Program-made: the position numbers and the translations under genes
Source: Streptomyces xanthochromogenes
GTDB taxonomy: Bacteria > Actinomycetota > Actinomycetes > Streptomycetales > Streptomycetaceae
DNA length: 64,000 bases
Assembly: GCF_014650455.1 (NCBI RefSeq)
Contig: NZ_BMUZ01000002.1
Span: 340,125 to 404,124, forward strand
Direction: 5' to 3'
Notes under the pieces: generated by a model
The model's database searches: none
What the model saw: only the letters and a program-made list of their open reading frames with translations
What the model was told of the DNA's origin: nothing
Shown here: positions 1 through 8,840 of the stretch, one piece after another
How the letters are laid out: each line of letters starts with the position of its first letter
How positions within the stretch are numbered: position 1 is the stretch's first letter

Positions 1-1595
1 ATGCCCAGGATGGCGACCTGGTTCGGCGGCACGATGACCGTGTCGAACAGCGCACCGCGCGAGCCGGTGTTGCTGATCGTGAAGGTCGCGCCGGACAGCT
101 CGTCCGGGGTGATCTTGTTGGCGCGGACCTTGCCGGCCAGCTCCGCGGTCGCCTTCGAGATGCCGGCGAGGTTGAGACCGCCCGCGTTCTTGATGACCGG
201 GGTCATCAGACCCTTCTCGGAGTCCACGGCGATGCCGATGTTCTCCGAGTCGAAGTACGTGATGGTGCCCTCGTCCTCGTTGATCCGGGCGTTGATGACC
301 GGGTGGGCCTTCAGCGCCTGGGCCGCCGCCTTCACGAAGAACGGCATCGGGGACAGCTTGACGCCCTCGCGGGCGGCGAAGGAGTCCTTCGCGGCCGCGC
401 GCAGCTTCATCAGCTTGGTGATGTCCACCTCGACGACGCTGGTGAGCTGCGCCTGCGAGTGCAGGGCCTTCATCATGTTGTCGCCGATGACCTTGCGCAT
501 GCGGGTCATCTTGACCGTCTGGCCGCGCAGCGGGGACGCCTCCAGGGAGGGGGCGGCCTTCGCGGCGGGGGCAGCGGCGGCAGCGGCCGGAGCCGGAGCC
601 TTGGCGGCCTCGGCGGCGGCGATGACGTCCTGCTTGCGGATGCGACCGCCGACGCCGGTGCCCTTGACAGCGCCCAGGTCCACACCGGACTCGGAGGCGA
701 GCTTGCGGACCAGCGGCGTGACGTACGCGCCGTCGTCACCGGAGGTGGCGGCGGGAGCGGACGCCGGAGCGGCAGCCGGTGCCGGAGCGGCCGCGGGAGC
801 CGGGGTGGCCGGAGCCGGTGCGGCGGGGGCGGCCGGAGCGGCGGCGGGGGCCGGAGCCGGAGCGGCCGGAGCGGGCGCCGGGGCAGCGGCCGGAGCCGGG
901 GCGGGGGCGGCCGCGGGGGCCGGGGCGGCCGGAGCCGGGGCAGCGGCCGGAGCGGCGCCCGGGGCACCGATGACGGCGAGCTTGGCGCCGACCTCGGCGG
1001 TCTCGTCCTCACCGACGACGATCTCGAGCAGCACGCCCGCGACCGGAGCCGGGATCTCGGTGTCGACCTTGTCGGTGGAGACCTCGAGCAGCGGCTCGTC
1101 CTCGGCCACCTCCTCGCCGACCTCCTTGAGCCAGCGGGTGACGGTGCCCTCGGTCACGCTCTCGCCGAGCGCGGGGAGGACGACGTCGGTGCCCTCGGCG
1201 GAGCCACCGCCGGAAGCGGCCTCGGCCGTGGGGGCCGGGGCGGGGGTCTCGGCCTCGGTGGAGGGCGCGGCCTGCGGCGCGGGCGCCTCCTGGGCCGGAG
1301 CCTCCTGTGCCGGGGCGGCCTCGGCGGCCGGAGCGGCCTCGGCCGCGGGGGCGCCGGTGCCGTCATCGATGATGGCGAGCTCGGCGCCGACCTCGACGGT
1401 CTCGTCCTCGGCCACCTTGATGGAGGCCAGGATGCCGGAGGCGGGGGCGGGGATCTCGGTGTCGACCTTGTCGGTCGAGACCTCGAGCAGCGGCTCGTCG
1501 GCCTCGACGCGCTCGCCCTCGGCCTTCAGCCAGCGGGTGACGGTGCCCTCGGTGACGCTCTCGCCGAGCGCCGGAAGGGTTACGGAAACCGACAT
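1..1595 (-). CDS. sucB: Dihydrolipoamide acyltransferase (E2), two lipoyl domains, 3' end cut by window
   Basis: E2 core of a 2-oxoacid dehydrogenase complex; it carries acyl groups on lipoyl-lysine and passes them to CoA. 531 residues are visible. Two nearly identical lipoyl domains (about 1-80 and 140-220) each hold the STDKVDTE motif; the first modified lysine is K43. A long Ala/Pro linker follows (DNA about 760-970), then a peripheral subunit-binding domain ending in [11 protein letters not shown], and the start of the catalytic acyltransferase domain. The catalytic HxxxD lies beyond the window edge. The ATG start is directly before the first lipoyl domain. It lies 55 bp downstream of lpd on the same strand, so the two are probably cotranscribed. 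In Streptomyces this gene is usually labelled sucB; whether it serves pyruvate or 2-oxoglutarate dehydrogenase cannot be told from sequence alone. Confidence 0.93.
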   Translation of the reverse strand, partial: MSVSVTLPALGESVTEGTVTRWLKAEGERVEADEPLLEVSTDKVDTEIPAPASGILASIKVAEDETVEVGAELAIIDDGTGAPAAEAAPAAEAAPAQEAPAQEAPAPQAAPSTEAETPAPAPTAEAASGGGSAEGTDVVLPALGESVTEGTVTRWLKEVGEEVAEDEPLLEVSTDKVDTEIPAPVAGVLLEIVVGEDETAEVGAKLAVIGAPGAAPAAAPAPAAPAPAAAPAPAPAAAPAPAPAAPAPAPAAAPAAPAAPAPATPAPAAAPAPAAAPASAPAATSGDDGAYVTPLVRKLASESGVDLGAVKGTGVGGRIRKQDVIAAAEAAKAPAPAAAAAAPAAKAAPSLEASPLRGQTVKMTRMRKVIGDNMMKALHSQAQLTSVVEVDITKLMKLRAAAKDSFAAREGVKLSPMPFFVKAAAQALKAHPVINARINEDEGTITYFDSENIGIAVDSEKGLMTPVIKNAGGLNLAGISKATAELAGKVRANKITPDELSGATFTISNTGSRGALFDTVIVPPNQVAILG

Positions 1596-1650
1596 GGTTT
1601 CGGTTGCTCCTTACGAAATTGCGGTAGTGGTCGTCGCGCCCGAGGGGCTG

Positions 1651-3039
1651 TTAGTCGTGGGAGTGCAGCGGCTTGCCGGCCAGCGCCAGGTGGGCCTCGC
1701 CGAGCGCCTCGTTCTGCGTCGGGTGCGCGTGGATGAGCTGCGCGACCTCGGCCGGCAGCGCCTCCCAGTTGTAGATCAGCTGGGCTTCGCCGACCTGCTC
1801 GCCCATACGGTCACCGACCATGTGGACGCCGACCACGGCGCCGTCCTTGACCTGGACGAGCTTGATCTCGCCCGCGGTCTTGAGGATCTTGCTCTTGCCG
1901 TTGCCCGCGAGGTTGTACTTCAGAGCGACGACCTTGTCCGCGCCGTAGATCTCCTTGGCCTTGGCCTCGGTGATGCCCACGGAGGCGACCTCGGGGTGGC
2001 AGTACGTCACCCGGGGCACGCCGTCGTAGTCGATCGGGACGGTCTTGAGACCGGCCAGACGCTCCGCCACCAGGATGCCCTCGGCGAAGCCGACGTGCGC
2101 GAGCTGGAGCGTCGGGACGAGGTCGCCGACGGCGGAGACGGTGGGCACGTTGGTGCGCATGTACTCGTCGACCAGGACGTAACCGCGGTCCATCGCGACG
2201 CCCTGCTCCTCGTAACCGAGGCCCTGGGAGACGGGGCCGCGGCCGATGGCGACGAGGAGGACCTCGGCCTCGAACTCCTTGCCGTCGGCCAGCGTGACCT
2301 TCACACCGTTGGCGGTGTACTCGGCCTTCTGGAAGAAGGTGCCCAGGTTGAACTTGATGCCGCGCTTGCGGAACGCGCGCTCCAGGATCTTGGAGCTGTT
2401 CTCGTCCTCGACCGGCACGAGGTGCTTGAGGCCCTCGATGACGGTGACGTCGGTGCCGAAGGACTTCCACGCCGAGGCGAACTCGACGCCGATGACGCCG
2501 CCGCCCAGGATGATCGCGGACTGCGGGACGCGGTCCAGGGTCAGCGCGTGGTCGGAGGAGATGATCCGGTTGCCGTCGATCTCCAGGCCCGGCAGCGACT
2601 TCGGCACGGAGCCGGTCGCCAGCAGGACGTGGCGGCCCTGGATGCGCTGGCCGTTGACGTCCACCGAGGTCGGGGAGGACAGGCGTCCCTCACCCTCGAT
2701 GTAGGTCACCTTGCGGGAGGCGACCAGGCCCTGCAGCCCCTTGTACAGGCCCGAGATGACCTCGTCCTTGTACGCGTGGACCGCGTTGATGTCGATGCCC
2801 TCGAAGGTCGCCTTGACGCCGAACTGGCCGGCCTCGCGCGCCTGGTCGGCGATCTCGCCGGCGTGCAGCAGGGCCTTCGTGGGGATGCAGCCGTTGTGCA
2901 GGCAGGTGCCGCCGAGCTTGTTCTTCTCGATCAGGGCGACGTCCAGGCCCAGCTGCGCTCCGCGCAGGGCCGCGGCGTAGCCGCCACTGCCACCGCCGAG
3001 GATCACTAGGTCGAAAACGGTGCTGGCGTCGTTCGCCAC
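1651..3039 (-). CDS. lpd: Dihydrolipoamide dehydrogenase (E3)
   Basis: FAD-dependent E3 component that reoxidises dihydrolipoamide with NAD+. 462 residues, normal for the family. The N-terminal FAD-binding GGGSGGY, the redox-active disulfide in GGTCLHNGCIPTK, the central NAD-binding GGGVIGVE, and the C-terminal His-Glu motif HAHPTQNEALGE are all visible. The GTG start at 3039 is chosen because a GGAGG ribosome site precedes it and because upstream in-frame sequence does not look coding. It is followed by the E2 gene after 55 bp. This pairing supports a role in pyruvate/2-oxoglutarate dehydrogenase. Confidence 0.96.
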   Translation of the reverse strand: MANDASTVFDLVILGGGSGGYAAALRGAQLGLDVALIEKNKLGGTCLHNGCIPTKALLHAGEIADQAREAGQFGVKATFEGIDINAVHAYKDEVISGLYKGLQGLVASRKVTYIEGEGRLSSPTSVDVNGQRIQGRHVLLATGSVPKSLPGLEIDGNRIISSDHALTLDRVPQSAIILGGGVIGVEFASAWKSFGTDVTVIEGLKHLVPVEDENSSKILERAFRKRGIKFNLGTFFQKAEYTANGVKVTLADGKEFEAEVLLVAIGRGPVSQGLGYEEQGVAMDRGYVLVDEYMRTNVPTVSAVGDLVPTLQLAHVGFAEGILVAERLAGLKTVPIDYDGVPRVTYCHPEVASVGITEAKAKEIYGADKVVALKYNLAGNGKSKILKTAGEIKLVQVKDGAVVGVHMVGDRMGEQVGEAQLIYNWEALPAEVAQLIHAHPTQNEALGEAHLALAGKPLHSHD

Positions 3040-3372
3040 GTCACGTCCTCCATGCATGTGCGCCGGGCGCGGTCGTCGATGACCGGCGGCGGCTGGTGTT
3101 CGGCCGCTTGTCTTCGGCCCTGTGGTGGGGGCCCTGTCCTGCCGAGAACCCATCTTCGCACTTGTTGACGGAAGGCGGGACGCGGGGCCGGGGTCTGAGA
3201 CGGCCGATCGTCGGGCACGGAGCCGCTCAGAGGTCACTCCACCGCCGCGCGAAGACGTACGGATTTCATCTACAGCGAAATCCGGCCGAAGCGTGACGGT
3301 ACGGAGCGTGAACACGGGCGGCCCCGGCACGTATGCCAGGGACCGCCCTGTGTGTCGGCTGTGGACGGGCTG
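3040..3372. other. Intergenic region between lpd and pepA
   Basis: About 330 bp between the end of pepA and the lpd start, both on the minus strand. It holds the pepA terminator hairpin at 3316-3348 and presumably the lpd-sucB promoter. No convincing protein-coding potential: the open frames here are antisense or random high-GC frames. I could not identify a clear promoter box. Confidence 0.5.
3316..3348 (-). terminator. Hairpin terminator after pepA
   Basis: Imperfect long hairpin read on the minus strand. Outer stem GGGCGG/CCGCCC, one mismatch, a three-pair block, a bulged base, then GGCA/TGCC around a four-base loop. It begins about 25 bp after the pepA stop. Confidence 0.6.
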
Positions 3373-4893
3373 TCAGCCGAGGTCGCCCGAGGCGGTGCGC
3401 TCCGCGAGGCGGAGCAGGGTGCGCACCGAGGAGCCGGTGCCGCCCTTGGGGGTGTAGCCGTGCGGGGCGCCGTCGTTGTAGGCGGGGCCCGCGATGTCCA
3501 GGTGGGCCCAGGTGATGCCCTCGCCCACGAACTCCTTCAGGAACACGCCGGCCACCAGGCCGCCGCCCATCCGCACGCCCATGTTGGCGAGGTCGGCGGT
3601 GGGGGAGTCCATGGTCTTGCGCAGGTTCGCGGGGAGCGGCATCGGCCAGGACTGCTCGCCGGACTCCTCGGCGATCTCGTGGATCGCGGTGCGGAAGGCG
3701 TCGTCGTTGGCCATGATGCCGAAGGTGTGGTCGCCGAGGGCGACCACCATGGCGCCGGTCAGCGTCGCCACGTCGACGATCGCGTCCGGCTTCTCCTCGG
3801 AGGCCTTCCACAGCGCGTCGGCCAGGACCAGCCGGCCCTCGGCGTCGGTGTTGAGGACCTCGACGGTCTTGCCGCTGTACATGCGCAGCACGTCGCCGGG
3901 GCGGGTGGCCGAACCCGACGGCATGTTCTCGGCGAGCGCGAGCCAGCCGGTGACGTTGACCTCGACGCCGAGGCGCGCGGCCGCGACGACGGCGGCGAAC
4001 ACGGCGGCGGCGCCGCTCATGTCGCACTTCATCGTCTCGTTGTGGCCGGCCGGCTTGAGCGAGATGCCGCCCGAGTCGTAGGTGATGCCCTTGCCCACGA
4101 GCGCGAGGTGCTTGGCGTTCTTGGCGTGGGTGTACGTGATCTTCACCAGGCGCGGCGGGTTCTCGGAGCCGACGCCGACGCCGAGGATGCCGCCGAAGCC
4201 GCCCTTCTCGAGCGCCTTCTCGTCCAGCACCTGGACCTTGAGGCCGTGCTCCTTGCCGGCGGCCGAGACCACCGCGGCGAAGGCCTCGGGGGTCAGGTCG
4301 TTCGGCGGGGTGTTGATGAGGTCGCGGGCGCGGTTCATCTCCTCGGTCAGCGCGAGGGAGCGCTCGACGGCCGCCTTGTGGGCCTTGTCGCGCGGCTTGG
4401 CGCCGAGCAGCGCCACCTCGGCGAGCGGCTCCTTGGCGTCGGGGCCGCGGTCCTGGTAGGCGGTGAAGGCGTACGCGCCGAGCAGGGCGCCCTCGCCGAT
4501 CGCCTCGATGTCCTCGGCGGCCTCGATCGGCAGCGCGAACGCGGCCTTCTTGACGCCGTGCAGGGCGCGGGCGGCGTTGCCCGCGGCGGTGCGCAGCACC
4601 TCGGCGCCGTACGCCTCGTCCGCGCCCGGCGCGGTGCCGAGACCCACGGCGAGCACGAACGGGGCCTTGAGGCCGGAGGGCGACACGGCCTTGGTCACCT
4701 CACCCTCGGCACCGCGGGCGCCGAGGGTTTCCAGGACGGCGGCGAGCTTCCCGCCGAACGCCTTGTCCACGGCCTCGGCGCCGGGCGCGACGACCAGCCC
4801 ACCCTTGGGGCCCGCGGCCTTGGCGACGCCGACGACGAGGGCGTCGGCGCGCAGCGTCGCCGCACCGGCAGTGCTGAGAGTCAGAGCAGTCAC
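3373..4893 (-). CDS. pepA: Leucyl aminopeptidase, M17 family
   Basis: Cytoplasmic two-metal aminopeptidase that removes N-terminal residues from peptides. 506 residues. The C-terminal catalytic half has the metal and active-site motifs GKGITYDSGG, MKCDMSGAAA and the family signature NTDAEGRLVLADAL. The N-terminal third is the poorly conserved macro-like domain. The start chosen is GTG at 4893 (VTALTLSTAG), the usual N-terminus in streptomycetes; a longer in-frame extension lacks coding character. A hairpin terminator follows. It is likely monocistronic, divergent from the polysaccharide operon. Confidence 0.94.
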   Translation of the reverse strand: MTALTLSTAGAATLRADALVVGVAKAAGPKGGLVVAPGAEAVDKAFGGKLAAVLETLGARGAEGEVTKAVSPSGLKAPFVLAVGLGTAPGADEAYGAEVLRTAAGNAARALHGVKKAAFALPIEAAEDIEAIGEGALLGAYAFTAYQDRGPDAKEPLAEVALLGAKPRDKAHKAAVERSLALTEEMNRARDLINTPPNDLTPEAFAAVVSAAGKEHGLKVQVLDEKALEKGGFGGILGVGVGSENPPRLVKITYTHAKNAKHLALVGKGITYDSGGISLKPAGHNETMKCDMSGAAAVFAAVVAAARLGVEVNVTGWLALAENMPSGSATRPGDVLRMYSGKTVEVLNTDAEGRLVLADALWKASEEKPDAIVDVATLTGAMVVALGDHTFGIMANDDAFRTAIHEIAEESGEQSWPMPLPANLRKTMDSPTADLANMGVRMGGGLVAGVFLKEFVGEGITWAHLDIAGPAYNDGAPHGYTPKGGTGSSVRTLLRLAERTASGDLG

Positions 4894-5203
4894 GGTGGTG
4901 AGATCTCTCTTCCTTGAGAATCCTGTGGAGTGTTCGACCGTCGGATGGGCCGGCCGGGGCCCGGTACATCGTATTTCGGGCGGGTCGACCACCAGCCACG
5001 AGCCTACGCGCGGTGACGGCGTTCGATCGCGGTGGCCTTAATTCACTCATCCGTGGTGTCTCTTTCACGTTTGGCCCGCACGCTCGCTGAGAGCTCCGTC
5101 ACACTCGCCTCAATCGGGACAAGGGGCATCGCGCCCCTTTGCATCATCACCACAGGTTCTCCCTGCGCGCTCCGCGTACGGAGGGCCCTACGAGGGGGGA
5201 CAT
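4894..5203. promoter_or_regulatory. Divergent region between pepA and the polysaccharide operon
   Basis: 310 bp with no gene. It must contain the promoters for pepA (leftward) and the deacetylase operon (rightward). A short hairpin at 5121-5139 (AAGGGGC, five-base loop, GCCCCTT) lies about 65 bp before the deacetylase start and could be an untranslated-leader structure. No confident -35/-10 pair was recognised. Confidence 0.45.
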
Positions 5204-7237
5204 ATGAAGGCGAAGGCCTTGAAACTGAGCAGATCGCGGCTCGCGCTCACGGCGCTGATGGCCGCCGGGCTGCTGTCCACGGCCATACCGGCCGCCAATG
5301 CCGCGGCCACGGTGCTGCCGCGGATCGATCTGAAGGTGCTGGTACTCGACGACGGCGGGAGCGCGGTCGGTGCCATCGTCGCCGAGCTGAAGAACACCGG
5401 AGTGCCGTACCAGACGGTCGCGTTGAGCGCCGCGGGGCGGCCGACGATCAACGCCGCGTTCCTCAGCGACAACATCGCGGGCCGTCCGCACGCCAAGTTC
5501 CAGGGCGTCGTCGCGCCCAACGAGATCCCGTTCGGCAGCGCCGCGGCCGCCGAGCAGACCGCGCTCGCCGCGTACGAGAAGACCTTCGGGATCCGCCAGA
5601 TCGACGCCTACACCTGGGCCCACCCCGAGGTCGGGCTCGACTACACCGACCAGCCCGGGGGCTTCTCCGGTCCCCTGGACGGCGTGAAGACCACCGTCAG
5701 CGCGGCCGGCAAGGCGGGGCCCTTCGGGTATCTCGACGGCCCGCTCACCTTCGAGGACAACGACCCGGCGGTGCCCGAGAGCTACGGCTACGCGGCCCAC
5801 CCCCAGGCCGGCTTCACCAGCTACCTCGACGCCCCGAGCGGCGGCTCCATGCTCGGCCAGTACACCCACGACGGCCGCAGCGAACTGGTCGTCACCTTCG
5901 CCTACAACCAGTACCAGCAGCAGTTCCAGGCACTGGCCAAGGGCATGGTGGAGTGGGTCACCCAAGGGGTGCACCTGGGCCAGAGCCACAACTACTTCTC
6001 GGTGCACGTCGACGACGTGTTCGCGCCGGACGCCCGCTGGGACAGCGTCCACAACTGCACCCCGGGCGACTTCGACTGCCCCGACGGCGGCACCGCGAGC
6101 ACCGACATCCGGATGACCGCGGCGGACGCCCAGTACGCGGCCCAGTGGGAGGCCACCAGCGGGTTCACGCTCGACATGGTCTTCAACGCGGGCTCGGGCG
6201 AGGAGTGGAAGTCCGAGAACGGCGGCACCGACGCCCTCGCGGCCCAACTCCTCGCCGACAAGGCCAAGTTCCGCTGGATGAACCACACCTACACGCACGA
6301 GTTCCTCGGCTGTGTGCAGGACAACACCGTGGTGCCGTGGGTCTGCAAGAAGAACGCCGACGGGTCCACCCAGTGGATGACCCGCGCAGACATCTCGTCG
6401 CAGATCTCGCAGAACTACAACTGGGCCGTCCAGAAGGGCCTCCCGGTCGACAAGAGCGAGATCGTCACCGGTGAGCACTCCGGCATGAAGGTGCTGCCGC
6501 AGCAGCCCGACGACAACCCGAACCTGGCGGGCGCCTTCGCCGACAACGGAATCAAGTGGGCGGGCAGCGACGCCTCGCGCGAGCCGGACCAGCGCGCGGT
6601 CGGCGCGGCCCTCACCGTGCCCCGGCACCCGATGAACGTGTACTACAACGTCGGCAAGGCCGCCGAGATGACCGACGAGTACAACTGGCTGTACACCTCG
6701 AAGGCCAACGGGGGCAGCGGCATCTGCGAGGACAACCCGGCGTCCACCTGCATGACCGCACCGCTGGACACCGCCACCGGCTACCAGTCGTACATCGTGC
6801 CCCGCGAGGCCAAGACCGCGCTCGGCCACGTCCTGTGGAACGACCCGCGGCCGCACTACGTCCACCAGTCGAACCTGGCCGAGGAGCGGATCCTCTACCC
6901 GGTGCTCGACAAGGTGCTCGGCGACTACAAGGCGCTGTACGCGGACAACGCCCCGATCGTGAACCTGCGCGAGAAGGACGCGGGAACCGAGTTCAGCCGC
7001 CGTGCGTCCTGGGACAAGGCGCTCGCTTCCGGTTCGGTGACCGCCTACCGGATCGGCACCGCGGTGACCGTGCAGGCTCCGAAGGGGGTGGCCGCACCGA
7101 TCACGGCACCGGAGGGCACGCTCAAGCAACTGTTCATCGGCACCGCCGCGTTCGGGACGCCGTACGCGGGTGAGCGCTCCGACTGGTCCTCGCCCGAGGT
7201 GCTCCAGTCGGCGATCACACTGAAGCTGCCGGCCTGA
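5204..7237 (+). CDS. Secreted polysaccharide deacetylase, Agd3-like (CE18-type)
   Basis: 677-residue exported protein; signal peptide residues 1-33 with an ANA-A cleavage site. The mature protein starts with a domain opening DLKVLVLDDGG. It then has a NodB-like deacetylase core with an HVDD motif (H268, D270, D271) and HTYTH (H361, H365), the metal-ligand pattern of carbohydrate deacetylases. Overall arrangement and motif style match fungal Agd3, which removes N-acetyl groups from GalNAc in galactosaminogalactan. The family call is from memory; substrate is inferred from neighbours. Strong ribosome site (GAGGGGGG). First gene of a five-gene set; the PelF-like gene begins 52 bp downstream. Likely acts outside the membrane on a nascent polymer. 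Confidence 0.7.
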   Translation: MKAKALKLSRSRLALTALMAAGLLSTAIPAANAAATVLPRIDLKVLVLDDGGSAVGAIVAELKNTGVPYQTVALSAAGRPTINAAFLSDNIAGRPHAKFQGVVAPNEIPFGSAAAAEQTALAAYEKTFGIRQIDAYTWAHPEVGLDYTDQPGGFSGPLDGVKTTVSAAGKAGPFGYLDGPLTFEDNDPAVPESYGYAAHPQAGFTSYLDAPSGGSMLGQYTHDGRSELVVTFAYNQYQQQFQALAKGMVEWVTQGVHLGQSHNYFSVHVDDVFAPDARWDSVHNCTPGDFDCPDGGTASTDIRMTAADAQYAAQWEATSGFTLDMVFNAGSGEEWKSENGGTDALAAQLLADKAKFRWMNHTYTHEFLGCVQDNTVVPWVCKKNADGSTQWMTRADISSQISQNYNWAVQKGLPVDKSEIVTGEHSGMKVLPQQPDDNPNLAGAFADNGIKWAGSDASREPDQRAVGAALTVPRHPMNVYYNVGKAAEMTDEYNWLYTSKANGGSGICEDNPASTCMTAPLDTATGYQSYIVPREAKTALGHVLWNDPRPHYVHQSNLAEERILYPVLDKVLGDYKALYADNAPIVNLREKDAGTEFSRRASWDKALASGSVTAYRIGTAVTVQAPKGVAAPITAPEGTLKQLFIGTAAFGTPYAGERSDWSSPEVLQSAITLKLPA

Positions 7238-7289
7238 CCTGCCGGCTGATCGTCAGTACCGCACGACCGCTTGTCCTGGGGGGACAACA

Positions 7290-8840
7290 ATGCCGAGCAG
7301 TGGCCGTCATGTCACCATGCTCACGGAAGGCACATATCCGCATATACACGGAGGTGTGAGCACCTGGTGCGACCAGCTCGTACGCGGCATGCCGGAGGTC
7401 GACTTCAACGTCGTCGCCCTCACCGGCAGCGGCCGTGAGCCGGTCGCCTGGGAGCTCCCGGCCAACGTCTACCGGCACACGGCCTTCCCCCTGTGGGGGC
7501 CGCAGCCCGGCAGGCGACGGCCGCTCCTCGGCAAGGAAAGGCGCCGGTTCACCGACACCTACGAGCGCTTCCTGCTCGCCATGCTCGACCCGGAGTCCGG
7601 CTGTGACTTCGCCTCGGCCCTGTACGGCCTGGCGGAGCTGGCCCGGGACGGGCGGCTCTCGGCGGCGCTCCGCTCCGAGGCGGCCCTCACGTCGCTGATG
7701 TGGATCTGGACCATGCCGCACCTGGCACTGTCCAGGGCGAAGCCGACCGTGCACGACGCCCTGACCGTGACCGACCTCCTGGAACACGCACTGCGCCCGC
7801 TGTCCGCCCGCATTCCGGCGGACAGCGTGGCGCACGCGGTCAGCAGCGGCCTCGCCACGCTGCCCGCACTCGCCGCGCAGTACTTCGACGGCGTGCCGTT
7901 CCTGCTCACCGAACACGGCATCTACCTGCGCGAGCGCTACCTCGGCTATCGCACCGTCGAGCAGAACTGGCCCGTAAAAGCAGTCCTGTTGAGCTTCTAC
8001 CGGGAGCTCAACACGCTCGGCTACCGCAGGGCCGACCTCATCACGCCGTGCAACCAGTACAACCGCCGCTGGGAGGAGCGCGGAGGAGCCCCCTCCGAGC
8101 GCATCCGGACCGTCTACAACGGCGTCGACCCCGACCTGTTCCCGCACGCCGGACCCGACCCGGCCGTCCCCACCCTGAGCTGGTGCGGACGCATCGACCC
8201 CATCAAGGACCTGGAGACCCTGATCCGCTCGTACGCCATCGTCCGCGCCGAACTCCCCGACACCCGGCTGCGGTTGTACGGGGGAGTGCCGGCCGGCGGC
8301 GAGGACTACCGGATCAGGCTGGAGAAGCTGGCCGCCGAACTCGGCGTCACCGACGGCATCTCCTACGAGGGCCGCGTCACCGACGTGGCGAGCGCGTACG
8401 CGTCGGGCAGCGTGGTGATGCTGTCCAGCATCAGCGAGGGCTTCCCGTTCTCGCTGATCGAGGCGATGTCCTGCGGCCGCGCCACCGTCTCCACGGACGT
8501 CGGAGGCGTGCGCGAGGCGGCGGGCGAGGCGGGGATCGTGGTGCCGCCGCGGGAGCCCGCCGTGATGGCCGAGGCGGCCGTCGGGCTGCTCCGCGACCAC
8601 GAACGCCGCGCCCGGCTCGGTGCCGAGGCCCGCCAACGGGTGATCGACAAGTTCACCCTGCACCGCTCGGTGGACGGCTTCCGCCGGATCTACCGGGAGC
8701 TGGCCGGGGTCCTCGAACCCGAGCCCGTACCGGCCGGGTCCGCGCCCGAGGACGACTGGACCCTGCAGCTCGTCGGCCCCTGGCGCCGCGAGCTGTCCCG
8801 GGACGTCCCGGCCGCCACCCTCGGCGGGGCCGCCCGGTGA
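7290..8840 (+). CDS. PelF-type GT4 glycosyltransferase (DUF3492 + GT4)
   Basis: 516-residue cytoplasmic glycosyltransferase, no membrane segment. The N-terminus has the PelF/DUF3492 hallmark TEGTYPHIHGGVSTW, and the middle contains LLTEHGIYLRERY. The C-terminal GT-B half has RIDPIKDLETLI and the retaining-enzyme ExxxxxxxE pair SEGFPFSLIEAM (E383, E391). PelF uses UDP-GalNAc to build the Pel polymer; the fungal GAG synthase also has a GT4 domain. ATG start preceded by a GGGGGG ribosome site. The stop codon overlaps the next gene (GTGA). No PelD (c-di-GMP receptor) or PelE gene is nearby, so control must differ from Pseudomonas Pel. Confidence 0.88.
   Translation: MPSSGRHVTMLTEGTYPHIHGGVSTWCDQLVRGMPEVDFNVVALTGSGREPVAWELPANVYRHTAFPLWGPQPGRRRPLLGKERRRFTDTYERFLLAMLDPESGCDFASALYGLAELARDGRLSAALRSEAALTSLMWIWTMPHLALSRAKPTVHDALTVTDLLEHALRPLSARIPADSVAHAVSSGLATLPALAAQYFDGVPFLLTEHGIYLRERYLGYRTVEQNWPVKAVLLSFYRELNTLGYRRADLITPCNQYNRRWEERGGAPSERIRTVYNGVDPDLFPHAGPDPAVPTLSWCGRIDPIKDLETLIRSYAIVRAELPDTRLRLYGGVPAGGEDYRIRLEKLAAELGVTDGISYEGRVTDVASAYASGSVVMLSSISEGFPFSLIEAMSCGRATVSTDVGGVREAAGEAGIVVPPREPAVMAEAAVGLLRDHERRARLGAEARQRVIDKFTLHRSVDGFRRIYRELAGVLEPEPVPAGSAPEDDWTLQLVGPWRRELSRDVPAATLGGAAR

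Noticed and set aside
1..3009. 1002-codon open frame on the plus strand
   Set aside because: It is antisense to the E2 and lpd genes, whose proteins are clearly recognisable; long antisense frames are expected in very GC-rich DNA.
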